61,268 bases of DNA from Balneolaceae bacterium (GCA_017640605.1 JAEPQH010000022.1:1-61268), one strand, 5' to 3'. Shown: positions 1-8,747, counted from the first letter of the stretch. Notes: generated by a model from the sequence alone, not told the origin. Made by a program: numbers and translations.

Positions 1-681
1 CCCCCGCGTTTTAAGCTCATGCAGTACCCCGCGCCAAAAGCTCGCCGATTCATGCTCGCCAAAGTAAATACCCAGCACTTCTTTGACGCCTTCGGTGGAT
101 ACGCCTAGCACACTGTATACCGCCTTGGTGAGGACCTTGCCTGCCTCGCGTACTTTAAAGTGCATCGCATCCAACCACACCACAGGGTAGACCGAATCCA
201 ATGGGCGAGCCTGCCACTCCAGAATATCGGGAAGGATCCGATCGGTGATCGCACTAATCGTGGCCGGGCTTACCTGCGCTCCGTACATGTCTTCCAAGTG
301 CGCTTGAATATCCCGGTAACTCATGCCTCGGCTGTATAGGGACAGGATTTTTGCGTCAATATCGCTGCTTAATCGGCGCTGACGTTTGGGCAAGGTCTGC
401 GGGGTGAAGCTTGCCTGGCGATCACGCGGGGAGAAAATCTCAAACCCGCCCACCGAGCTTTGTACTTGCTTTGGCGTTCGGCCATTACGACGATTACCCT
501 CAGAGGAAGCCTCCTGTAAATGGGCATCCATTTCTGCCTCTAAACTGGCCTCAATCACACGTTTGAGCAAGGGGGTTAACACCCCGTCTTTGCCCGTGAT
601 CGGTTTGCCTTGCAATAATTGCTGCGACATCTGAGCAACCAAGGCATCTAATGGGGTTTCTTTACTTTTTTTCTTAGTCAT
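1..681 (-). CDS. IS256-family (Mutator-type) transposase, N-terminal part, cut by window edge
   Basis: DDE transposase that would move its own insertion sequence by a copy-out or cut-and-paste mechanism. The frame is open from ATG at 681 to base 1, giving 227 codons of an enzyme that is usually about 400 residues. Residues 24-60 have the typical IS256 start (LLQGKPITGKDGVLTPLLK). Residues 171-174 (DAMH in VVWLDAMHF) carry the first catalytic Asp; the second Asp and the Glu would lie outside the window. Base composition is clearly GC-richer than the neighbouring genes, which suggests recent arrival. Just upstream, TGTGTC at 681-686 and GACACA at 699-704 form an inverted repeat, probably part of the element end. 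The outer boundary is probably near 718-725, but no terminal repeat pair can be confirmed because the other end is missing. Confidence 0.9.
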   Translation of the reverse strand, partial: MTKKKSKETPLDALVAQMSQQLLQGKPITGKDGVLTPLLKRVIEASLEAEMDAHLQEASSEGNRRNGRTPKQVQSSVGGFEIFSPRDRQASFTPQTLPKRQRRLSSDIDAKILSLYSRGMSYRDIQAHLEDMYGAQVSPATISAITDRILPDILEWQARPLDSVYPVVWLDAMHFKVREAGKVLTKAVYSVLGVSTEGVKEVLGIYFGEHESASFWRGVLHELKTRG

Positions 682-772
682 GTGTCTATAGTAATTATGA
701 CACACTTAAATAAACAGTCTCCACTGGGCTTATACGGATCCGTTACCCTATTCTTAATTGACAAGTCTTAAT

Positions 773-846
773 AACCCTCACCATCTCAAATACCTCTTCC
801 CCAGCTCAGCGGCTTAAGCTTTAACCACATATACTTAATTGGCGGC
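773..846 (-). pseudogene. decayed copy of the purM 3' end
   Basis: This stretch aligns with the last 75 bases or so of the intact purM (about 1148-1223) at roughly three quarters identity with a one-base gap. Shared blocks include CCTCTTC, AGCTCAGC and GGCGGC in the same order and spacing. Read on the minus strand it still ends with EEVFE before drifting away from the true PurM tail. It is separated from purM by a small antitoxin-like gene, so the gene end is present twice around a roughly 290-bp insert. Either a local duplication or the scar of an element that integrated at the purM 3' end would explain it. Confidence 0.7.
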
Positions 847-869
847 TACCTAGACTGTTAAAACCCAAT

Positions 870-1052
870 TTAATCGAACCACGATTTCATTTCTTCTTTA
901 ACAACATCTTCCGATATAGTTTCACCTAACTCAGATTGTGCTATTCTTTCCTCGAGTTTTTCAATAAAAACCAATCTGTCTATTAATTCATCAATAGACA
1001 ACTCATCCGGAAAACTCTCTATATGTTTCTTTAGTTTTTCTTTGGTGATCAT
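870..1052 (-). CDS. small antitoxin-like protein, no toxin partner visible
   Basis: A 60-residue charged helical protein that begins MITKEKLKKHIESFP and ends EEMKSWFD. It resembles in length and pattern the small antitoxins that precede RelE/ParE-type toxins in Bacteroidota, but I cannot assign a named family with certainty. A partner toxin would be expected just downstream on the minus strand. That space instead holds the purM relic and an insertion sequence, so the toxin is absent or was lost. The ATG at 1052 is the only sensible start. The gene sits between the two copies of the purM 3' end and may be the remaining cargo of an insertion. Confidence 0.5.
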   Translation of the reverse strand: MITKEKLKKHIESFPDELSIDELIDRLVFIEKLEERIAQSELGETISEDVVKEEMKSWFD

Positions 1053-1142
1053 AATTCAAAATAACAGTTCCTAAACAGTACTAAAAAGTGCTTAGTATTA
1101 CAATCCAATACCAAAATATGGTTACTAATTGATTATGTAGCT

Positions 1143-2147
1143 TTAAACAACCTTCCCCACCTCAAAAACCTCTTCACCTAGCTCAGCAGCTTTGGCTTTT
1201 ACCGCATCCACCTGATCGGCGGCAACAACGGCTACTAAGCCAATCCCAAGATTGAAGGTAGCTTGCATGTCTTCTTCGGGGACGTTGCCGATTTCCTGAA
1301 TGAGTTTGTACACGGGTGGACGTTCCCAGGCATCCCAGTTTATATCCAAGGCTAAACCTTCGGGTAAAATTCGCTTGGTGTTGCCAACCATCCCACCACC
1401 GGTAATGTGGGAAAATCCATTTACGCCATCCATAACTTTTAGGGCAGAAATGATCGGTAAATAGGAGCGGTGAACTTGCAGTAATTCTTCAGCCACGGTG
1501 CTGCCTAGTTCTTCTACATAATCGTTTACACCGTATTCACTAAACAACACTTTTCGAGCTAGCGAGTAGCCATTGGTGTGTAACCCCGAGCTTTTAAAAC
1601 CGATCAACACATTGCCTTCGGTAATTCCGGTTCCATTAATTACTTGGTCTTCATCTACAATGCCTACAATGGTTCCGGCCAGATCGAATTCTCCTTCGCC
1701 ATAAATATCGGGCATCTCGGCGGTTTCGCCTCCAATCAAAGCTACACCGTTTTCTTTACACGCAGTGGCAAATCCGCGAATCACTTCAACGCCTACATGT
1801 TGCTCCAGTTTTCCGGTAGAAAAGTAATCCAAAAAGAAAAGAGGAGTAGCTCCACACACGGCAATGTCGTTAATGCAATGGTTTACCAAACACTGTCCTA
1901 CGGTATCATATTTTCCGGCTTTAAAGGCTACGATCAACTTAGTGCCCACACCATCCACCGAACTCACAAACACGGGATTTTTAAAAGCACCTAAATCAGG
2001 TTTAAAGAAACCTCCAAATCCGCCAATATTGGACAAAACAGCATCGCTGTGGGTTTCTTTTACCATCCCTTTGATGGAATTCACAAGTTCTTCTCCGGCT
2101 TTAATGTCAACGCCGGCGTCTTTGTAGGTAATCGATTTCTTTGTCAT
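1143..2147 (-). CDS. purM: phosphoribosylformylglycinamidine cyclo-ligase (AIR synthetase)
   Basis: Converts formylglycinamidine ribonucleotide to aminoimidazole ribonucleotide with ATP, the fifth step of cytoplasmic purine synthesis. The 334-residue product has family signatures: a glycine-rich stretch IGGFGGFF, SSVDGVGTK for substrate and Mg binding, and GGETAEMPDIY. The frame is open upstream to 2198, but the start at 2147 is preferred: its ATG overlaps the TGA of the upstream gene (ATGA, 4 bp), and MTKKSITYKDAGVDI is the normal PurM N-terminus. It is probably co-transcribed with the upstream DinB/YfiT gene. Its 3' end is duplicated in decayed form at 773-846. Confidence 0.95.
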   Translation of the reverse strand: MTKKSITYKDAGVDIKAGEELVNSIKGMVKETHSDAVLSNIGGFGGFFKPDLGAFKNPVFVSSVDGVGTKLIVAFKAGKYDTVGQCLVNHCINDIAVCGATPLFFLDYFSTGKLEQHVGVEVIRGFATACKENGVALIGGETAEMPDIYGEGEFDLAGTIVGIVDEDQVINGTGITEGNVLIGFKSSGLHTNGYSLARKVLFSEYGVNDYVEELGSTVAEELLQVHRSYLPIISALKVMDGVNGFSHITGGGMVGNTKRILPEGLALDINWDAWERPPVYKLIQEIGNVPEEDMQATFNLGIGLVAVVAADQVDAVKAKAAELGEEVFEVGKVV

Positions 2148-2662
2148 TGTGGATTGGTAACTAATTTTATATGAGCTAAGTGATGATTGCCATGCCAAAC
2201 ATACATGGCTAATGTGTGGAGTAAATCAGTAGGATAATTTCCTTCGGGATGAACAAAGGTTCTGGCAAAATCAGCATCAGTCATATCGTCTAAAATTGCT
2301 CCCCACTTTTTGTGTATGATCGAAATAAAATCTACTGAATCCTGAATGGGAACTTTTACATAATCAGCCGTTTTCGACCAGGCGAGTTCATCGTAAGGTT
2401 TAATCGTGGGATTATCTTCCGTCAACGCTAACTTAAATCGCATCAATGCATTCATGTGGCTGTCGCCGATATGATGAACCACTTGCTTAACCGTCCAACC
2501 ACCTTCGCGATAAGGTGAGTTTAATTGATCAACTTCTGCGTAGTACAGCTCATTCTGAATTTTTTTAGGAAGTGCTTTTATCTCCTCAATTAATTCAGGA
2601 ACGTTTTGCTGGGTAAAAACTGCTTTGAGATCAAAAGTACCGATTGGGAATTTTCTGTCCAT
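2144..2662 (-). CDS. YfiT/DinB-type putative metal-dependent hydrolase (bacillithiol transferase-like)
   Basis: A 172-residue four-helix-bundle protein of the DinB superfamily. Its layout matches YfiT/BstA: WTVKQVVHHIGDSH near residues 57-70 and HGNHHLAH near the C-terminus supply the three His metal ligands. Family members are thiol transferases or hydrolases that use a divalent metal. Whether this organism makes bacillithiol cannot be seen here, so the substrate is open. The stop overlaps the purM start by 4 bp, which suggests translational coupling. Transcription would start in the oriC-like region upstream. Confidence 0.8.
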   Translation of the reverse strand: MDRKFPIGTFDLKAVFTQQNVPELIEEIKALPKKIQNELYYAEVDQLNSPYREGGWTVKQVVHHIGDSHMNALMRFKLALTEDNPTIKPYDELAWSKTADYVKVPIQDSVDFISIIHKKWGAILDDMTDADFARTFVHPEGNYPTDLLHTLAMYVWHGNHHLAHIKLVTNPQ

Positions 2663-3097
2663 TCATTCAAAAATTTCTTCTCAGAAATATAAGATTCTTC
2701 AAAGAGTGTAAAGGGATGAATTTTTAAATCTTTTCCACACCCTTTCTTACAAACATGATGAGATTTTTAAATTTAGTATATAGTATTAGGTAGTGTGGAT
2801 TTGTGGATAACAAACTTTTCATTTTTTTGAACAAAACTTGACAGCATCTTGTGGATACTATTGTTGAAAAGTGAACGCTTATTTTTAACTACTTACAGAA
2901 ATTTTAAAAATGTTCTCCACATACACACACGCATTGCACATAATCGGCACAGAAATTCTGTTAACATCAAAAGTTATTCTTTTTGGATGTTGATTAGATC
3001 AGAACTTTGTGGAAACTTGTTCAGAACTTTTGGCAGTTTGAATTATCCCAATGTTATTCGACAGCTATCCACAAAGTAATCCACATAAATATCCCCT
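2663..3097. other. candidate replication origin (oriC): DnaA-box cluster in AT-rich gene-free DNA
   Basis: This 435-bp region lies between divergent genes and holds eight TCCACA/TGTGGA cores (2735, 2794, 2802, 2850, 2916, 3009, 3068, 3080). About 0.2 would be expected by chance at even base composition. The box at 2802-2810 (TGTGGATAA) is a perfect DnaA box. Those at 2732, 2850, 2913, 3065 and 3077 differ from TTATCCACA at one position. Very AT-rich stretches at 2755-2790 and 2811-2840 could serve as unwinding elements. The 76-codon frame at 2849-3079 has low-complexity, unconvincing protein sequence. No dnaA gene is visible, and the orientation of the rpsP operon and gyrBA further right would be lagging-strand, which is the main argument against. 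Confidence 0.65.
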
Positions 3098-3538
3098 ATG
3101 AAAATTGTAGTTCAGCGCGTGAAAGAAGCAAGTGTTACCGTGGGTAACGAGATAACCGGTGCCATCGAGCAAGGACTTCTTTTACTGGTGGGCATCCACG
3201 AAGATGATACCGACGATCAATTGAAATGGATGTGTGAAAAGATTCTGAAACTTAGGATTTTTGAAGATGATGAGGGGAAAATGAATCGATCGGTGAGTGA
3301 TGTGGAAGGTGGAATTCTGGTTGTTTCCCAATTCACTTTGTATGGCGATGCTAGAAAGGGAACCCGTCCTAGTTTTATAGCAGCAGCACGACCTGAGAAA
3401 GCAGAACCTATGTATGATCAGATGATCGAGTACTTTCAATCAAACTCATCGTTAAATATACAAGGCGGAAAATTTGGTGCTATGATGGATGTACATCTCG
3501 TAAATGATGGCCCGGTTACACTGATTCTGGAGAAGTAA
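3098..3538 (+). CDS. dtd: D-aminoacyl-tRNA deacylase
   Basis: Removes D-amino acids, and glycine mischarged on tRNA-Ala, in the cytoplasm, preventing their entry into translation. The 146-residue length is normal for bacterial DTD. The two signature motifs are present: SQFTL at residues 77-81 and the NDGPVT stretch at 136-141, whose Gly-Pro pair gives chiral proofreading. The start ATG at 3098 lies directly after the DnaA-box cluster, and the N-terminus MKIVVQRVKEASV is canonical. The next gene begins two bases after its stop, so the two are likely one transcript. Confidence 0.95.
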   Translation: MKIVVQRVKEASVTVGNEITGAIEQGLLLLVGIHEDDTDDQLKWMCEKILKLRIFEDDEGKMNRSVSDVEGGILVVSQFTLYGDARKGTRPSFIAAARPEKAEPMYDQMIEYFQSNSSLNIQGGKFGAMMDVHLVNDGPVTLILEK

Positions 3539-3539
3539 A

Positions 3540-4427
3540 TTGGCGGTAATTTTTCTATTTGTTGATGGAGTTGGATTAGGAAAACAAGGAGCTGAAAATC
3601 CTTTTTTTGAATCAACGTATGAGAGTTTCCAAATACTATCGGATGGAGATTTTTATGAGGATCCGAAAGTAATCATACAACATAATCATCTGTTTAAGCC
3701 CATTGATGCAAATCTTGATGTGGAAGGATTGCCCCAAAGTGGAACCGGTCAGACCACCTTATTCACCGGAGTGAATGCCAGTAAAGAAATCGGAAAACAT
3801 TTTGGGCCATATCCGCATTCGGGTATAAAGCCTTTGTTAAAAAAGCAGAGCATTTTTCATGCGGTGCAGGATGCAGGAAAAACTCCGTATTTCATGAATG
3901 CATATCCGCCTATTTTTTTCGAATTCGCCAAAAAGAGAAATCGATGGAGTTGCACCACTTTAATGACAAAAGCGGCGAATCTTCGACTTAACTCCATCAA
4001 AGAAATAGAAAATGAAGAAGCGCTTACTGCAGAAATTGTGCAAAATGCCTGGCGAGATCGGTTAAATATCGACATCCCAAAAATCACAGCAACCGATGCT
4101 GCTCAACGTTTATTAAATATTGTGCCGGATTACGATCTAGTATTGTATGAGTATTATCTCACCGATAAAGCTGGTCATAACAAAAGTGAAGAAGATGCTG
4201 AACGTGTGCTTAAACCTCTGGATGAATTCTTAGTTCATATTTTAAAGCACATGAAAAGTAGGGATACCCTCGTAATCACCAGCGATCATGGAAATCTGGA
4301 AGATCTTTCAGTAAAAACCCATACACGAAATGCGGTGCCATTGATGGTTTATGGACAAAATGCGGATCAGTTTGCACAAGTTGAGAGTTTGATCGATGTG
4401 AAGAATGCCATTTTAAAAACGCTGTAG
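3540..4427 (+). CDS. alkaline-phosphatase-superfamily metalloenzyme
   Basis: A 295-residue protein of the metalloenzyme clan that includes phosphopentomutase and cofactor-independent phosphoglycerate mutase. Metal and nucleophile motifs are visible: FLFVDGVGLG at the N-terminus (Asp9), GTGQTTL near residues 68-74 (likely nucleophile Thr), YYLTDKAGHNK in the middle, and TSDHGNLED with a following HTRN near the C-terminus. It lacks the long cap domain of phosphoglycerate mutase, so its substrate is unknown. Start is TTG at 3540, one base after the dtd stop, with no better codon downstream before the first motif. Translation is probably coupled to dtd. Confidence 0.8.
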   Translation: MAVIFLFVDGVGLGKQGAENPFFESTYESFQILSDGDFYEDPKVIIQHNHLFKPIDANLDVEGLPQSGTGQTTLFTGVNASKEIGKHFGPYPHSGIKPLLKKQSIFHAVQDAGKTPYFMNAYPPIFFEFAKKRNRWSCTTLMTKAANLRLNSIKEIENEEALTAEIVQNAWRDRLNIDIPKITATDAAQRLLNIVPDYDLVLYEYYLTDKAGHNKSEEDAERVLKPLDEFLVHILKHMKSRDTLVITSDHGNLEDLSVKTHTRNAVPLMVYGQNADQFAQVESLIDVKNAILKTL

Positions 4428-4614
4428 AATTACGAATAGAGAGTTCGGAAATATTGGAATAGGTTAAGCCCACAAGACCTATTGAACTATAAACAAGTTT
4501 GTAACGAGAACAAACTTTCATGATTTTGAGATTATTCTGAAGTTAAAATAAATAGAAGCATAACTTCAGGTATGCACTTCCATTGAAGGCAATGGGAACG
4601 ATTTTCAATTTTTT

Positions 4615-5148
4615 ATGAGTAGATCTAAACTATATACGCTAGATAATCAATCAAATAAATTAAAGCTGGAATTCTTCCCTAAAATGGGTAAAGCTAAAAT
4701 TAAATCTAAGTCGATAAAAAGTATATTACTAGCTGCTTTTTTTATCTTAGGTTTTCTTCAATTATATCCTCTAAAGACCTTATTTGTGATTTTTGTTCTA
4801 ATAATTGGGGTGTTTATTAATAGTAGTTGGTCACTAATGGGGAAGGAAACAGTACTTTTTGATACGAATGAATTAAAAATTATAAGAAGTATCTCATATT
4901 TACAGTCAACACTGACTTTTTCTCTAGATGAATTAGATCATCTAACAATAGGGGTTAGAAAGAAAGATAAAGATGGTAAAGATATACCTAATACATCGAT
5001 GTTTAATACGAATGGAATATTTCAATTCCAACATAAAGGCATTAATTACAACTTCGGTTTAGATATTGAAATTGAAGAAGCCTACTTGATTTATAAGGAA
5101 ATTGCGAATGTAACTAGGTTTTCTGATTTGAATATTAGACTTGATTGA
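4615..5148 (+). CDS. uncharacterised membrane protein
   Basis: A 177-residue protein that I do not recognise. It has a soluble lysine-rich N-terminus, two adjoining hydrophobic segments around residues 37-70 with a short turn between them, and a polar C-terminal half with several beta-like stretches. This layout recalls membrane proteins with a PH-like cytoplasmic domain, but that is only a guess. Codon use is strongly AT-biased compared with flanking genes, suggesting acquired DNA. It stands alone, with more than 100 bp of non-coding sequence on each side. Confidence 0.6.
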   Translation: MSRSKLYTLDNQSNKLKLEFFPKMGKAKIKSKSIKSILLAAFFILGFLQLYPLKTLFVIFVLIIGVFINSSWSLMGKETVLFDTNELKIIRSISYLQSTLTFSLDELDHLTIGVRKKDKDGKDIPNTSMFNTNGIFQFQHKGINYNFGLDIEIEEAYLIYKEIANVTRFSDLNIRLD

Positions 5149-5303
5149 TATTTGCCGATATAATATTGATGAAAATAAAAGTTAGAGCTTCTATAAAGTT
5201 CATAAAGAGACCTAAGAAACACCAATGGCACTTATTGAATGTTAAGTATGGTTTATAATCCGAAACCCATGCATCCACTTTGGCTTATTACTACCTTCGA
5301 TCT

Positions 5304-6272
5304 ATGAAAAAAACTTGGGTGATCATCCTTTTATTAGTTTCAACGGTAATACTCTTCGGATTTATCCATTACCAACAACAGGTTAAAAAACCTGTTCGCC
5401 AATTTGAACCAAGCAGCTTATTTCATCCATCTAATTTTAAAGAACTTCGATTTGCCCATCGTGGAGGCTATGCTTTTGGTCCTGAAAACACAGTAGAAAC
5501 AGTGCTTCATAACATCAGAAACAATGAGGTTACCGCCATTGAAGTGGATGTGATGATGAGTAAAGATGGTAAGTTGTATCTCTTTCACGATGATTATGTA
5601 AATCGGGTGTTAGATTATCCCGAGAAGAGATTGTTTTCAGATTTTACTTCAACTGAACTATCGAGCTTAACATTAAGAGATACCACGTTTGGTAGGATTG
5701 GACTTACATCCCTTGCACAACTTGTTGATTCTTTAAAAACATTGGCGTTTGATGAAAGCTATTCATTTCTAGTAGAATTAGATTTTAAACCAAGCGGGGA
5801 TCAAACGGAAGCAGCAGCAGATGCACTTATGGCTATTGTTAAAGCTCAGGAACAAGAAATTGGCGCAATGATTTACGACTTCTTCTTTGTTTCTACCTTT
5901 TTCCCGGAAATGTTATCAGAACTTCGATCGAGATCAGATCACATTGTAACTGCATTTGGAGTGCATAGCGATTCACCAAAAAGTAAGTGGGCAGCCCGAG
6001 CCGCGTTGCTGGGAGCACATTATATCATCAAGAAGAATGGGGCAAGTATTATTGAACCGAACTTATGCTTGGTTACGCCCGGCTTTGTAGATAAATGGCA
6101 AAAAAGAGATATATCCATTAATACATACACGGTTAACACCTTTTGCGAGAAAGAATACATGAATACATTACCGGTGGCTTATACAACCAATTGCCCCAAT
6201 GAAACTTGTTTAACAGATGAAGCAGAAGGATTGGGTCCACCAAGAAATTGGTGTACAATGTGTAGTAAGTGA
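5304..6272 (+). CDS. glycerophosphodiester phosphodiesterase family protein, membrane-anchored
   Basis: Predicted to hydrolyse glycerophosphodiesters to an alcohol and glycerol-3-phosphate. After an N-terminal hydrophobic segment (signal or anchor, MKKTWVIILLLV) come the GDPD motifs: FAHRGG with ENTVE, the acidic EVDVMMSKDG, and LFHDD, which carry the catalytic His pair and metal-binding Glu/Asp. The C-terminus has an unusual cysteine cluster (NCPNETC, then WCTMCSK). The frame is open from a TTG at 5280, but ATG at 5304 gives the natural signal sequence. Its stop overlaps the GTG of the patatin gene. Together with glpK-glpD-glpF downstream it could feed glycerol-3-phosphate into central metabolism. 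Confidence 0.85.
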   Translation: MKKTWVIILLLVSTVILFGFIHYQQQVKKPVRQFEPSSLFHPSNFKELRFAHRGGYAFGPENTVETVLHNIRNNEVTAIEVDVMMSKDGKLYLFHDDYVNRVLDYPEKRLFSDFTSTELSSLTLRDTTFGRIGLTSLAQLVDSLKTLAFDESYSFLVELDFKPSGDQTEAAADALMAIVKAQEQEIGAMIYDFFFVSTFFPEMLSELRSRSDHIVTAFGVHSDSPKSKWAARAALLGAHYIIKKNGASIIEPNLCLVTPGFVDKWQKRDISINTYTVNTFCEKEYMNTLPVAYTTNCPNETCLTDEAEGLGPPRNWCTMCSK

Positions 6273-7174
6273 AAAGTTTTTGGAATAGAAAAAGACGAAA
6301 ATCAATGAAGAAGAAGATTCAATTAGTTCTGGGAAGTGGCGGGGCTCGTGGAATCGGGCATATCGCAGTAATCGATGAACTCGAAAAAACCGGTCATGAA
6401 ATTGTAGAAATTGTTGGCTGTTCGATGGGCGCTGTAATTGGTGGGATTTATGCTGCGGGACAGCTTAAAGAATATAAAGATTGGCTATTTACCCTGGATA
6501 GAAATCAGGTATTTGATCTCACTGATTTCACTTTTAAGAAAGAAGGATTTGTTAAAGGGGAAAAAATATTCGCTAAACACCGCGAAATGACCGGCGATTT
6601 AAACATTCAGGATTTTAGCATTCCATTCACAGCCATAGCCACCGATGTCCGGTCAGGAAAAGAAGTGAAATTCAATAAGGGAGATTTATACAAAGCACTT
6701 AGAGCCTCGGTATCTATTCCCGGAGTATTTGTACCAGTAGAGGATTCGAAACGATTGTTGGTAGATGGAGGAATCGTAAATCCACTGCCGCTAAACATCA
6801 TGAAAAAAAGAGAAGACGCCACGTTAATTGCGGTAGATTTAAACGCACTTGGTACTCCATTGATTGATGAAATCGTAAAAGATGAGGAAGAATCACAGAA
6901 ATGGTACGAGCAGCTTATTCCGGATAATATCCTGCAAAAAACACAGATTCAGACTAAAAAAGGAGATTCGCTTTCTGTATTCGAACTGATGGAAAGCACG
7001 TTCACATTAACTCAAGATCGATTAAAAGAGCTCATGATTCAGGTCTATCCACCTGATATTTTGGTGAATATTCCGCGTAGAACCTGTGGAACCTTCGAAT
7101 TTTGGAAAGCTGAGTATGTTTATAATTGTGGTGCAGAAGCCTTTCGTAAAGCGTTGGAAGAGTTAAAAAACTAA
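6269..7174 (+). CDS. patatin-like phospholipase
   Basis: Serine lipid acyl hydrolase of the patatin family. Visible motifs are the oxyanion loop GSGGARG, the nucleophile elbow GCSMG, and the dyad Asp in LLVDGG, all in the expected order in a 301-residue protein without a clear signal peptide, so it probably acts in the cytoplasm or at the inner membrane. A GTG at 6269 overlaps the TGA of the preceding GDPD gene (4 bp). An ATG at 6305 would give 289 residues starting MKKKIQLVLGSGG and is an equally plausible start, because the first 12 residues are just basic. Pairing with GDPD suggests phospholipid turnover: acyl removal followed by headgroup release. Confidence 0.85.
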   Translation: MKSFWNRKRRKSMKKKIQLVLGSGGARGIGHIAVIDELEKTGHEIVEIVGCSMGAVIGGIYAAGQLKEYKDWLFTLDRNQVFDLTDFTFKKEGFVKGEKIFAKHREMTGDLNIQDFSIPFTAIATDVRSGKEVKFNKGDLYKALRASVSIPGVFVPVEDSKRLLVDGGIVNPLPLNIMKKREDATLIAVDLNALGTPLIDEIVKDEEESQKWYEQLIPDNILQKTQIQTKKGDSLSVFELMESTFTLTQDRLKELMIQVYPPDILVNIPRRTCGTFEFWKAEYVYNCGAEAFRKALEELKN

Positions 7175-7253
7175 CTTGTTGTATTTACAGACATAATTTG
7201 AGAATGACTCCAATTTAGATCATATTCTCGGGGTAAAATTAATGGAGTCATCA

Positions 7254-8747
7254 ATGAGTAAAGAGTTTATCCTAGCAATCGATCAAGGCACAACCAGTTC
7301 ACGTGCTATTGTGTTCGATCATTCCGGCAACATCCAATCCGTTGCTCAAAAAGAATTTAAGCAGCACTTTCCACACGATGGATGGGTAGAACACGACCCA
7401 AGAGAAATCTGGAAAACCCAAGCCGGTGTGGTGGCCGAAGCTATTTCTGCTGTTGGAGCAAATGGCAAAAATATTGCCGCTATTGGAATAACCAATCAGC
7501 GGGAAACCACCGTAGTTTGGGATCGGGAAACCGGGAAACCTGTATATAATGCTATTGTTTGGCAAGATCGTAGAACTTCAGATTATTGCGACTCACTTCG
7601 CGAGCAAGGGTGGACAGAAAAAGTAAAGGCGAAAACCGGACTCATCATCGATAGTTATTTTTCGGGCACAAAAGTTCGATGGATTCTAGAAAATGTGGAT
7701 GGAGCTCGCGAAAAAGCAGAACAGGGCAAACTAGCTTTCGGTACCATTGATTCGTGGGTGGTTTGGAATTTTACCGATGGTGAAACACATGTTACCGATG
7801 TAACCAATGCTTCACGCACCATGCTTTATAACATTCGTGAGGGAAAGTGGGATACAGAATTGCTGGATTTAATGAATATTCCGGAAAGTATGTTACCCGA
7901 AGTGAAAAGCTCCAGTGAGGTATATGGACATACCAAAACCACAATTTTTGCACACGAAGTACCCATAGCCGGAATTGCAGGAGATCAACAAGCGGCTATG
8001 TTTGGGCAGATGTGTTTAGATCCTGGAATGCTAAAAAATACCTATGGAACCGGATCATTTATCATGTTTAACACCGGTGAGGAAGCAATTCCATCTGAAA
8101 ATAATTTATTAACCACCATTGGTTATGGAATTAACGGTAAAACTACGTACGCACTCGAAGGCAGTATTTTTATCGCCGGCGCAGTGGTGCAATGGTTACG
8201 AGATGGTTTGGGTATCATAAAATCATCCAGTGATATTGAAAAACTGGCTTTATCAGAAAAAGATAACGGAGGCGTGTATTTAGTGCCGGCCTTTGCTGGA
8301 TTAGGAGCTCCACACTGGGATCAACGTGCCCGGGGATCAATGTTTGGATTAACTCGAGGTACTACTGCCGGACATATCGCCCGTGCTGCTCTCGAAGGAA
8401 TAGCTTACCAAGTAAAAGATGTACTTTCGGCGATGGAGGCCGATTCCGGAATCACTATCAAAGAACTCCGTGTTGATGGCGGCGCAACGGTTAACGATAC
8501 CTTAATGCAATTTCAGTCTGATATTTTACAAATTCCAATTGTTCGACCAAAAGTATTGGAAACCACGGCATTAGGTGCGGCATATCTGGCAGGATTAGCT
8601 GTCGGATTCTGGAAAGATACCGACGAAACCAGCCAACAATGGCAAGAAGACACTCGCTTTGAACCAAAGATGAGCGAAGATCAAGCAAAAGCTTTATTAC
8701 ACAAATGGAATAAAGCCGTTGAAAAAAGCAAAGGTTGGATTGAGTGA
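7254..8747 (+). CDS. glpK: glycerol kinase
   Basis: Phosphorylates glycerol to sn-glycerol-3-phosphate with ATP in the cytoplasm. The 497-residue product is full length for the FGGY family, with the N-terminal phosphate-binding DQGTTSSRA, the glycerol-contact NQRET, the [13 protein letters not shown] block and the C-terminal GGATVND. A second in-frame ATG lies at 7242, but GGAG at 7245-7248 is correctly spaced before the ATG at 7254, which therefore decides the start. It is the first gene of a glycerol-uptake group with glpD and glpF, although 176 bp containing a palindromic repeat separate it from glpD. Confidence 0.95.
   Translation: MSKEFILAIDQGTTSSRAIVFDHSGNIQSVAQKEFKQHFPHDGWVEHDPREIWKTQAGVVAEAISAVGANGKNIAAIGITNQRETTVVWDRETGKPVYNAIVWQDRRTSDYCDSLREQGWTEKVKAKTGLIIDSYFSGTKVRWILENVDGAREKAEQGKLAFGTIDSWVVWNFTDGETHVTDVTNASRTMLYNIREGKWDTELLDLMNIPESMLPEVKSSSEVYGHTKTTIFAHEVPIAGIAGDQQAAMFGQMCLDPGMLKNTYGTGSFIMFNTGEEAIPSENNLLTTIGYGINGKTTYALEGSIFIAGAVVQWLRDGLGIIKSSSDIEKLALSEKDNGGVYLVPAFAGLGAPHWDQRARGSMFGLTRGTTAGHIARAALEGIAYQVKDVLSAMEADSGITIKELRVDGGATVNDTLMQFQSDILQIPIVRPKVLETTALGAAYLAGLAVGFWKDTDETSQQWQEDTRFEPKMSEDQAKALLHKWNKAVEKSKGWIE

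Noticed and set aside
386-634. 82-codon plus-strand frame
   Set aside because: Antisense to the transposase gene, whose minus-strand frame is clearly conserved.
2849-3079. 76-codon frame in the intergenic region before dtd
   Set aside because: Its protein is low in recognisable pattern and it covers most of the DnaA-box cluster; the DNA-level signal explains the region better.
5170-5259. 29-codon basic frame
   Set aside because: Too short, no recognisable family and no ribosome-binding site; listed only as a possible relic.
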